DNA of 64,000 nucleotides, taken from positions 82,823 to 146,822 of the forward strand of contig NZ_LT607423.1 of NCBI RefSeq assembly GCF_900095225.1, given 5' to 3'. The stretch's first letter is position 1. Each line of letters starts with the position of its first letter. The notes under the pieces are model-generated. The model ran no database searches. It was not told the DNA's origin and was given only the letters and a program-made list of their open reading frames with translations. Shown here piece by piece: positions 56,397 through 63,498 of the stretch. The stretch comes from Pseudomonas sp. UMAB-08 (GTDB lineage Bacteria; Pseudomonadota; Gammaproteobacteria; Pseudomonadales; Pseudomonadaceae). The position numbers and the translations under genes are program-made.

Positions 56397-56428
56397 AGCG
56401 GGTCCCAGCCTGACAAACAGGTCGGAGC

Positions 56429-56469
56429 GTGAGGGGCAGCGCTGTCTGAGCGACAGCGCTGCCCCTCAC
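56429..56469. repeat. perfect 18-bp inverted repeat between hoxN and hoxK
   Basis: GTGAGGGGCAGCGCTGTC, a five-base loop TGAGC, and the exact complement. It lies 33 bp after the hoxN stop. No T-run follows, so it is not a classical terminator. It could stabilise the hoxN mRNA 3' end, end transcription Rho-dependently, or isolate the hoxK promoter. Confidence 0.8.
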
Positions 56470-56625
56470 CGATCAGCCCGTTACCAGTAAAGCAGACCAG
56501 TGGAAACCAAGTATCCACCGCTGCGCGTTCAACCCTAAAGCGCAATGCCCGAACACGAATAAAAACTCCTTAAAAAACAACCACATACATGAAATTAAGC
56601 GCTACCCGGCAAGACCGCGACGAAA

Positions 56626-56641
56626 TGGCACAGGTCTTGTA
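56626..56641 (+). promoter_or_regulatory. sigma-54 promoter before hoxK
   Basis: TGGCAC-AGGTC-TTGTA: the -24 element is an exact match, -12 reads GT instead of GC, and the GG-to-GT spacing is 10 bp. It is 73 bp upstream of the hoxK start, in a 317-bp non-coding gap whose middle (56550-56600) is AT-rich and could bind IHF. HoxA is the expected activator. Confidence 0.85.
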
Positions 56642-56713
56642 GTTACCAGGTATTACTTTCAGTACGCGGCGTGCAACCCCACTCGAAGAATATTCCTGGG
56701 GAGGAGAAAACAG

Positions 56714-57817
56714 GTGACCGAAACATTTTATGAAGTGATGCGCAGACAGGGCATCTCACGTCGGAGCTTTCTCAAGTTCTGCTCCCTAACCGCGACGTCA
56801 CTGGGGCTTGGCCCTGCGTTCATGCCAAAAATCGCCTGGGCGATGGAGAACAAGCCGCGCACGCCGGTGCTCTGGCTGCATGGCCTGGAATGCACCTGCT
56901 GTTCCGAGTCGTTCATCCGCTCCGCGCACCCGCTGGCCAAGGACGTGGTGCTGTCGATGATCTCCCTCGATTATGACGACACCCTGATGGCTGCTGCCGG
57001 GCACCAGGCCGAAGCCATCCTCGACGAGGTCATGACCAAATACAAAGGCAACTACATCCTCGCCGTTGAGGGCAACCCGCCGCTGAATCAGGACGGCATG
57101 AGCTGCATCATCGGCGGCAAGCCGTTCATCGAACAATTGAAGCGTGTTTCCCGCGATGCCAAGGCGATCATTTCCTGGGGCTCCTGCGCCAGTTGGGGCT
57201 GCGTGCAAGCGGCCAAACCCAACCCGACCCAAGCGGTGCCGATCCACAAGGTCATCACCGACAAACCGATTATCAAAGTACCGGGCTGTCCGCCGATTGC
57301 CGAAGTCATGACGGGTGTAATCACCTACATGCTGACCTTCGACCGCTTGCCTGAGCTGGATCGTCAGGGTCGGCCGAAAATGTTTTACAGCCAGCGTATC
57401 CACGACAAGTGCTATCGCCGTCCGAACTTCGACGCCGGTCAGTTTGTCGAGGCCTGGGACGATGACGCCGCACGCAAGGGCTACTGCCTTTACAAAGTTG
57501 GCTGCAAGGGCCCGACCACCTACAACGCTTGCTCGACCGTGCGCTGGAACGGCGGCACCAGCTTCCCGATTCAATCCGGGCACGGCTGTATTGGCTGTTC
57601 CGAGGAAGGGTTCTGGGACAAAGGTTCGTTCTATCAGCACCTGACCGACGTCAACGCTTTTGGTGTGGAGGCCAATGCCGATCAAATCGGCCTTGCCGCA
57701 GGTGTCACGGTCGGCGCTGCAGTCACTGCGCATGCCGCAGTGACCGCCCTCAAACGCGCCAGCAACGGCAAAACGCCCACTGCACCGCATGACGCCCCAG
57801 CGACAAGACAGGAATAA
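56714..57817 (+). CDS. hoxK: membrane-bound [NiFe]-hydrogenase small subunit HoxK (oxygen-tolerant type)
   Basis: 367-residue Tat-exported subunit. The signal peptide has RRSFLKF (residues 16-22) and probable cleavage after Ala43. Six cysteines, at 60, 62, 63, 158, 163 and 192, form the proximal [4Fe-3S] cluster; minus 43 they equal 17, 19, 20, 115, 120 and 149 of mature R. eutropha HoxK. His230, Cys233, Cys258, Cys264 bind the distal cluster and Cys273, Cys292, Cys295 the medial one. The C-terminal hydrophobic segment (GLAAGVTVGAAVTAHAAVTA) anchors it to HoxZ in the membrane. Start is GTG 56714 with GGGGAGGAG upstream. Confidence 0.98.
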   Translation: MTETFYEVMRRQGISRRSFLKFCSLTATSLGLGPAFMPKIAWAMENKPRTPVLWLHGLECTCCSESFIRSAHPLAKDVVLSMISLDYDDTLMAAAGHQAEAILDEVMTKYKGNYILAVEGNPPLNQDGMSCIIGGKPFIEQLKRVSRDAKAIISWGSCASWGCVQAAKPNPTQAVPIHKVITDKPIIKVPGCPPIAEVMTGVITYMLTFDRLPELDRQGRPKMFYSQRIHDKCYRRPNFDAGQFVEAWDDDAARKGYCLYKVGCKGPTTYNACSTVRWNGGTSFPIQSGHGCIGCSEEGFWDKGSFYQHLTDVNAFGVEANADQIGLAAGVTVGAAVTAHAAVTALKRASNGKTPTAPHDAPATRQE

Positions 57818-57823
57818 CCATCG

Positions 57824-59680
57824 ATGAGCAACTATTCGACCCAGGGTTTCGACCTGAACAACACTGGCCGACGCATCGTCGTTGACCCTGTCACTCGCAT
57901 CGAAGGCCACATGCGCGTAGAGGTCAACCTCGACGCCAACAACATCATTCGCAACGCGGTCTCCACAGGCACCATGTGGCGCGGCCTCGAAGTGATTCTC
58001 AAGGGCCGCGACCCGCGTGACGCCTGGGCCTTCGTCGAGCGCATCTGTGGCGTGTGCACAGGCTGCCACGCGCTGGCCTCAGTGCGTTCGGTCGAAGATG
58101 CTCTGGGCATCCGCATTCCGCCGAACGCGCACCTGATCCGCGAAATGATGGCCAAAACCCTGCAGATCCATGACCACGCGGTGCACTTCTATCACCTGCA
58201 TGCGCTGGACTGGGTGGACGTGGTGTCCGCACTCAAGGCCGACCCCAAGCGCACCTCGGAATTGCAGCAACAGGTCTCGCCGTCTCACCCGTTGTCGTCG
58301 CCTGGCTATTTCCGCGACGTGCAGAATCGGCTGAAGAAGTTTTTCGAAAGCGGCCAACTCGGACCGTTCATGAATGGTTATTGGGGCAACCCTGCCTACC
58401 AATTGCCGCCTGAAGCCAACCTGATGGCGGTCACCCATTACCTCGAAGCCCTCGACCTGCAAAAAGAATGGGTGAAGATCCACACCATTTTCGGTGGCAA
58501 GAACCCGCACCCGAACTACCTGGTGGGCGGCGTGCCCTGCGCGATCAATATCGACGGCGACCTGGCCGCCGGTGCCCCGCTGAACATGGAACGGCTGAAC
58601 TTCGTCCGCGCCCGCATCGATGAAGCGCTGACCTTCTGCCGCAACGTTTATGTACCGGATGTGTTGGCCATCGGCACCATCTACAAACAGAAAGGCTGGC
58701 TTCATGGCGGCGGCCTGGCGGCGACCAACGTGATGGACTATGGCACTTACGCCAAGGTCAATTACGACGACAGCACCAACCAACTGCCGGGCGGCGCGAT
58801 TCTCAATGGCAACTGGGACGAGATCCTTCCGGTTGACCCTCGCGATCCGGAGCAAGTGCAGGAGTTCGTCACCCACTCTTGGTACAACTACCCGGACAAC
58901 GATAAAGGCCTGCACCCGTGGGACGGCATCACCGAGGCCAATTACGAGCTGGGGGCGAAGACCAAGGGCACCCGCACCGCCATCGAAGAAGTCGACGAAA
59001 GCGCGAAGTACTCTTGGGTCAAATCGCCTCGCTGGCGCGGGCATGCCATGGAGGTCGGGCCACTGGCTCGCTACATCCTGGGGTATGCCCACGCACTCAA
59101 AGGCAACCCGCACTGCCAGCGGGTCAAAGAGCAGCTTGAGGGCGCATTGCAGGCGGTCAACCACAGCCTGCCCAAGACCCTCGGCATGCCTGAGACCGAC
59201 TACAGCGCCAAAATACTGCTGCCAAGCACCATCGGCCGCACCCTGACCCGCGCGCTGGAGGCCGAATACTGTGCGGAGATGATGGTCGACGACTGGAACG
59301 AGCTGATGACCAACATCCGCAACGGTGACCGCTCCACCGCCAACGTCGAGAAATGGGACCCTGCCACCTGGCCGTCCGAAGCCAAAGGTGTCGGCATCGT
59401 CGCCGCACCGCGTGGCGCGCTGGGCCACTGGATACGCATCAAAGACGGCCGCATCGAAAACTATCAGTGCGTCGTGCCGAGCACCTGGAACGGCAGCCCG
59501 CGTGACGCCAAGGGACAGATTGGGGCTTTCGAAGCCGCCTTGATGAACACCCCCGTGGCCATTCCTGATCAGCCGGTGGAAATCCTGCGCACCCTGCACT
59601 CCTTCGACCCTTGTATGGCCTGCGCCACCCACGTGATGAGCGAGGACGGCGCAGAGCTGAGCACCGTCAAGGTGAGCTGA
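57824..59680 (+). CDS. hoxG: membrane-bound [NiFe]-hydrogenase large subunit HoxG
   Basis: 618-residue catalytic subunit (group 1d). Nickel ligands are Cys75, Cys78, Cys597 and Cys600; the same numbers as in R. eutropha. The gas-channel residues are Val77 and Leu125, in contrast to HoxC. The C-terminus has a 15-residue extension after His603 (DPCMACATH, then VMSEDG...) that the HoxM protease must remove. It starts 6 bp after hoxK and has no signal peptide, so it is co-exported with HoxK. Confidence 0.98.
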   Translation: MSNYSTQGFDLNNTGRRIVVDPVTRIEGHMRVEVNLDANNIIRNAVSTGTMWRGLEVILKGRDPRDAWAFVERICGVCTGCHALASVRSVEDALGIRIPPNAHLIREMMAKTLQIHDHAVHFYHLHALDWVDVVSALKADPKRTSELQQQVSPSHPLSSPGYFRDVQNRLKKFFESGQLGPFMNGYWGNPAYQLPPEANLMAVTHYLEALDLQKEWVKIHTIFGGKNPHPNYLVGGVPCAINIDGDLAAGAPLNMERLNFVRARIDEALTFCRNVYVPDVLAIGTIYKQKGWLHGGGLAATNVMDYGTYAKVNYDDSTNQLPGGAILNGNWDEILPVDPRDPEQVQEFVTHSWYNYPDNDKGLHPWDGITEANYELGAKTKGTRTAIEEVDESAKYSWVKSPRWRGHAMEVGPLARYILGYAHALKGNPHCQRVKEQLEGALQAVNHSLPKTLGMPETDYSAKILLPSTIGRTLTRALEAEYCAEMMVDDWNELMTNIRNGDRSTANVEKWDPATWPSEAKGVGIVAAPRGALGHWIRIKDGRIENYQCVVPSTWNGSPRDAKGQIGAFEAALMNTPVAIPDQPVEILRTLHSFDPCMACATHVMSEDGAELSTVKVS

Positions 59681-59736
59681 GTAATCAAGGCATCCGGCAG
59701 GTGCGACAAGGCACCTGCCCTTCCAAAGGTGAAGAT

Positions 59737-60420
59737 ATGACCCTCCAGACCGAAACACCCATGGGCCTGCCGGAGTACGTTTACGAGGCACCGGTGCGCC
59801 TGTGGCATTGGATCAATGCCGCCTGCATTCTGGTGCTGGCGGTAACCGGGTATTTAATCGGCTCACCGCTGCCCTCCCAGCCAGGCGAGGCCAGCGCGCA
59901 CTTCCTGATGGGCTACATCCGCTTCGCGCACTTCAGCGCAGGGTATGTGTTTGCCATTGGCATCTTGGGCCGCGCCTATTGGGCGCTGGTGGGCAACCAT
60001 CACGCCCGCGAGTTGTTCTCGGTTCCGGTGTTTAGCAAAGCCTACTGGACCGATTTCCTCAGTTGGCTGCGCTACTACCTGTTCATCGGGCCTACCCCGG
60101 CGCCCACATTCGGGCACAACCCACTGTCGCGCTTCGCGATGTTTTTCGTCTTCCTGCTGAGCTCACTGTTCATGGTGCTGACCGGTTTCGCCCTATACGG
60201 CGAAGGTTCGCAAATGGGCTCATGGCAGGAACGGATGTTCGGCTGGGTACTGCCACTGCTCGGGCAATCCCAACAAGTCCACACCCTGCATCACTTGGGC
60301 ATGTGGGTCATCGTGGTGTTCATCATCCTGCATGTGTACGCCGCTGTGCGCGAAGAAATCAGCGGTCGCCTCAGCCTGATCGGCGGGATGATCTCCGGCT
60401 ACAAGACCTTCAAAAAATGA
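59737..60420 (+). CDS. hoxZ: cytochrome b subunit HoxZ
   Basis: 227-residue di-heme membrane protein that anchors the hydrogenase and passes electrons to quinone. Hydrophobic segments include WINAACILVLAVTGYLI, GYVFAIGILGRAYWALV, FAMFFVFLLSSLFMVLTGF and LGMWVIVVFIILHVYAAV; candidate heme histidines are in RLWHWINA, RFAHFSAG, HTLHHLGMW and LHVYAAV. ATG 59737 with AAAGGTGAAGAT upstream is chosen over the upstream ORF limit at 59611, which overlaps hoxG. Its end overlaps the possible earlier hoxM start by ATGA. Confidence 0.96.
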   Translation: MTLQTETPMGLPEYVYEAPVRLWHWINAACILVLAVTGYLIGSPLPSQPGEASAHFLMGYIRFAHFSAGYVFAIGILGRAYWALVGNHHARELFSVPVFSKAYWTDFLSWLRYYLFIGPTPAPTFGHNPLSRFAMFFVFLLSSLFMVLTGFALYGEGSQMGSWQERMFGWVLPLLGQSQQVHTLHHLGMWVIVVFIILHVYAAVREEISGRLSLIGGMISGYKTFKK

Positions 60421-60440
60421 ACACACCGACAGAGTCGCAC

Positions 60441-61076
60441 ATGAACACTTCAGAATCGCCCCGTCCGCGCATCACCGTATTGGGAATCGGCAACCTGCTG
60501 TGGGCCGATGAAGGCTTCGGCGTGCGCTGTGTCGAGGCCTTGCAACAACGCTATGAGTTCGCCGACAACGTCGCGCTGATCGATGGCGGTACCCAGGGCC
60601 TGTACCTGATCCAGCATGTGCAGGAAGCTGATTACCTGCTGATTTTCGACGCCGTCGATTACAACCTGGCCCCCGGCGAATTGAAATTCATCGCCGATGA
60701 CGAAGTGCCCAAGTTTCTCGGGATCAAGAAGCTCAGCCTGCACCAGACCGGCTTTCAGGAAGTGCTGATGCTCGCCCAACTGACCGCTCACTATCCTCAA
60801 CGAGTCCTGCTGATTGGTTGCCAGCCGGAGCAGATGATGGACTATGGCGGCAGCTTGCGGCCCAGCGTCAAGGCGGCCATGGAAGGCGCACTGGACGAAG
60901 CCGTTCGGGTGCTTGAAACCTGGGGTGCCGAGCCGCGCAAACGTGCTTCGCCGCTGACCGGGGACGAAGCCGTGACCCTGCCGCATCTGGAATTGCAACG
61001 CTACGAAGGTGAACGTCCGTCCGCGCAGACCGCCTGCCGGATCGGTGACGAACGCATCCTCGCCAGGCGCACCTGA
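60441..61076 (+). CDS. hoxM: hydrogenase maturation protease HoxM
   Basis: 211-residue endopeptidase that cleaves the HoxG C-terminal extension after nickel insertion. Family motifs are GIGNLLWADEGFGVR (metal-binding Glu), IDGGTQGLYL, FDAVDYNLAPGEL and KLSLHQTGFQEVL. An alternative start at 60417 overlaps the hoxZ stop (ATGA) and would give 219 residues; neither has a strong Shine-Dalgarno. The C-terminus is longer than in R. eutropha HoxM (Thr/Arg-rich tail after EGERPS). Confidence 0.94.
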   Translation: MNTSESPRPRITVLGIGNLLWADEGFGVRCVEALQQRYEFADNVALIDGGTQGLYLIQHVQEADYLLIFDAVDYNLAPGELKFIADDEVPKFLGIKKLSLHQTGFQEVLMLAQLTAHYPQRVLLIGCQPEQMMDYGGSLRPSVKAAMEGALDEAVRVLETWGAEPRKRASPLTGDEAVTLPHLELQRYEGERPSAQTACRIGDERILARRT

Positions 61077-61077
61077 T

Positions 61078-61437
61078 ATGTGCATCGGACTGCCCATGCA
61101 AGTGGTTGCCGTAAACCCTGGCTCAGCGCTGTGCCGGGACCGCCACGGCGAGGAACGGCTCATCGATACAGTGCTGGTCGATACCTGCACTGTGGGTGAC
61201 TGGTTGCTGATCTTCCTCGACGCGGCGCGCGAACGCCTCGATGCACAGCGGGCGGCGGAGATCGATTCGACCCTCGCCATGCTCGAAGCCGCGATGTACG
61301 GCACCCCGCCAGCGCCCGACAGCGCGCCCGGATTCAGTCTGCCCTCCGCGATGAGCACCGAACAGCTCGCCGCTCTGCTGGGCCAGATGCCCCCCGTTGC
61401 TGCGCCTACGCGGCCTAACCTCAAGGAACCCACATGA
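61078..61437 (+). CDS. hoxL: HypC-like hydrogenase chaperone HoxL
   Basis: 119-residue HypC/HupF family chaperone specific to the membrane-bound hydrogenase, dedicated to delivering the Fe(CN)2CO unit to HoxG. The essential Cys2 is in MCIGLPMQVV; a longer C-terminal tail (PDSAPGFSLPSAM onward) distinguishes HoxL from generic HypC. Starts 1 bp after the hoxM stop; overlaps hoxO by 4 bp. Confidence 0.93.
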   Translation: MCIGLPMQVVAVNPGSALCRDRHGEERLIDTVLVDTCTVGDWLLIFLDAARERLDAQRAAEIDSTLAMLEAAMYGTPPAPDSAPGFSLPSAMSTEQLAALLGQMPPVAAPTRPNLKEPT

Positions 61438-61916
61438 GTGAATCCGCCGCCTTCATGGCGCCCATTCCCGTCACCCCTGCTATCCCGCCACTGATCACCC
61501 GTCTGGTAGAGCAATTCGATGCCACCTGGATTGGCAGCGACAACCTCGACGCCTGGCTCGCTGAAGGCGGTAACTGCCTGTTACTGCTGTGCGGTGACCC
61601 GGTGCGCCACCCTGAATCGCTGGATGTGGCAGTGGTGTTGCCCGAACTGCGCCAGGAAGTTGCCAGGCGCCATGGCTGCACCCTGCGGTTGGGCGTGGTC
61701 CATCGCGCCGAAGAAGAAGCCATCGCTGCACGCTTCGCCCTGCGCCGTTGGCCAACCCTGGTCTGGCTGCGCGACGGTGGCTACGTCACTACCATCGACG
61801 GCATGCATGACTGGGACGAATACCTCAGTCTGGCCGACAAGGCCTTGAACCTGAGCAATGCCCGCATCCCCTTGTTCGCCGAAACGCCCAGCGGCGCTAC
61901 CGGCGGCTGCCAGTGA
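61434..61916 (+). CDS. hoxO: HoxO/HyaE hydrogenase chaperone
   Basis: 160-residue thioredoxin-fold protein without the CxxC active site (the region reads GGNCLLLLCGDPVR). HyaE/HoxO members bind the small-subunit precursor and its Tat signal peptide before export. ATGA overlap with hoxL; overlap with the GTG upstream of hoxQ. Confidence 0.9.
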   Translation: MSESAAFMAPIPVTPAIPPLITRLVEQFDATWIGSDNLDAWLAEGGNCLLLLCGDPVRHPESLDVAVVLPELRQEVARRHGCTLRLGVVHRAEEEAIAARFALRRWPTLVWLRDGGYVTTIDGMHDWDEYLSLADKALNLSNARIPLFAETPSGATGGCQ

Positions 61917-61930
61917 ATAGAGGAACGCCC

Positions 61931-62773
61931 ATGGCCCCGCAAATGTACATCCCGGTGGTCGATCTAGGCCCAGGCTCTCAAGTGGAAGACGAGGTCCTCG
62001 AATACATCAGCATGCCGCAAGGTATGTACACCCACAGCGCCCCGATACTGCCCGAACCGGAAGAACTGGACACGCTGCCCGGCGCCCGTCAGGCCTTGCA
62101 AGACCTGCTGCAAATGCTCCACGCCTGCAATCGCGGTGAAGTGACCCGGAGCCTCGACCTCAGTGGGCTTGAGGCTGGCGACCGCACGCTGCTCGATCAA
62201 CTGCTCGGTGAGGGCGAAGTCAGCGTACGCGTTGTCGTGCAACCTCCGTTGCGCATCCAGGAATCGATCTTCGCCGGGGTCTGGCGAATTTACGGCGAGG
62301 GCCACGACTATGTCGAAGTCGGCGCCGCCCCTGTGCAACTGCGCACTACCGCCCATGCTGCGGCCCGACCCGCTGCGTTTGACCTGCCGCCACAACTACC
62401 GCCTGGCGTGATGAACGCTCCGGCGATTCTCACCGAGGTGGAAGACCAGACCCGGCGCTGGAAAACCGGTAGCCCCGCGCACGTGATCAACCTGACACTG
62501 CTGCCGCTGTCCGAACAAGACATTGCCTTCCTCGACGCTTATTTGCCGGTCGGCCCGGTGCGGGCGCTGGCTCGCGGTTACGGCAATTGCCGGATCAGCA
62601 GCACCCTGGTGCACAATTGCTGGCGCGTCACCTATTTCAATTCCCAGGACGCACAAATCCTCGACACCATTGAGATCACCGACTTGCCAGAAGTGATTTG
62701 TGCTGCGCCGGAAGACCTCAGCGATTCGCTGGAACGTTTCGAGGATGTCATTCAATGGTTCGAAGGACAGTGA
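61931..62773 (+). CDS. hoxQ: HoxQ/HyaF hydrogenase maturation protein
   Basis: 280-residue HupH/HyaF-type protein, which in R. eutropha acts with HoxO on the HoxK precursor. It has an N-terminal MYIPVVDLGPGSQVEDEVLE and the C-terminal NCRISSTLVHNCWRVTYFNSQ region. ATG 61931 with AGAGGAA upstream is preferred to GTG 61913. Confidence 0.93.
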   Translation: MAPQMYIPVVDLGPGSQVEDEVLEYISMPQGMYTHSAPILPEPEELDTLPGARQALQDLLQMLHACNRGEVTRSLDLSGLEAGDRTLLDQLLGEGEVSVRVVVQPPLRIQESIFAGVWRIYGEGHDYVEVGAAPVQLRTTAHAAARPAAFDLPPQLPPGVMNAPAILTEVEDQTRRWKTGSPAHVINLTLLPLSEQDIAFLDAYLPVGPVRALARGYGNCRISSTLVHNCWRVTYFNSQDAQILDTIEITDLPEVICAAPEDLSDSLERFEDVIQWFEGQ

Positions 62774-62774
62774 C

Positions 62775-63005
62775 ATGAGCGACAGACCCAGCTTTGAAGG
62801 CAGCTACAGGGGCGACTCAGCCCGCATCAGCGATGCCACCCGCCTGGAGTGCAAAATCTGCTGGTGGGTGTACGACCCGAGCGAAGGCGACCCCGTCTGG
62901 CAAATCGAGCCTGGCACGCCGTTTTCAGCGCTGCCGGACCATTGGTGCTGCCCGAACTGCGACGGCGCCGCCGAGCAGTTCATGGTGCTCAATGACGCCG
63001 TCTGA
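62775..63005 (+). CDS. hoxR: rubredoxin HoxR
   Basis: 76-residue rubredoxin with Cys26 and Cys29 (CKICWWVYDP) and Cys59 and Cys62 (CPNC) for a single iron; Cys58 is an extra neighbour. HoxR-type rubredoxins are required for oxygen-tolerant hydrogenase maturation and for assembling the special proximal cluster under air. Starts 1 bp after hoxQ stop and overlaps hoxT by 14 bp. Confidence 0.95.
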   Translation: MSDRPSFEGSYRGDSARISDATRLECKICWWVYDPSEGDPVWQIEPGTPFSALPDHWCCPNCDGAAEQFMVLNDAV

Positions 63006-63498
63006 ATCGCCAGCCTCCCCGACGCTTCAGGGTGAGGAACTGGCTGCCCACTTTAGAGATATCGCCGACACCCGCATGCGCGGCCTGCCCTTTCTCAACC
63101 CAAGGCTGGACGTCGAGGCGGTAGGCTTCGCCGTGCAGGTTGCCGGTGAAGATGCGAGCTCTGGCGTACTCGGCATTCTGATCACGCCCTGGTTCATGAA
63201 CCTGATGTGGCTGGCGCCAGCCCTGAGTGCGCCGCTGGCCCAAGGGGCCTCCCGTGAACACTTTTTCGGTGGACAGCGTCTGACATTCATAGGCGCAGTC
63301 GACGAGGCGTTCGGGGCTTACCAAAGCTGTTCGTTGTTTTCCCCGATGTTCGAGTTCGCCGATCAAGCGGCGGCCCGCGCTACCGCCGAACAGGTGCTTA
63401 CTCTGTTGCGCGATCCCCCCAAAGAGGAAGAGCCGCAACAGCCGGCGCTCAGTCGCCGCGCCCTGCTCTTCGGGCGTCGGCCGGGTGCCCCGGAATGA
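62992..63498 (+). CDS. hoxT: HoxT/HupJ hydrogenase assembly chaperone (HybE family)
   Basis: 168-residue chaperone with LPFLNPRLDVEAVGF, GILITPWFMNLMWLA, FSPMFEFADQAAA and a charged C-terminal tail (SRRALLFGRRPG). HybE-like proteins hold Tat-dependent hydrogenase precursors. The start codon lies within the end of hoxR, an overlap that implies strict translational coupling. Confidence 0.92.
   Translation: MTPSESPASPTLQGEELAAHFRDIADTRMRGLPFLNPRLDVEAVGFAVQVAGEDASSGVLGILITPWFMNLMWLAPALSAPLAQGASREHFFGGQRLTFIGAVDEAFGAYQSCSLFSPMFEFADQAAARATAEQVLTLLRDPPKEEEPQQPALSRRALLFGRRPGAPE

Noticed and set aside
58079..59791. 570-residue minus-strand ORF antisense to hoxG
   Set aside because: GC-rich third positions of hoxG keep the opposite frame open; the translation shows no family features.
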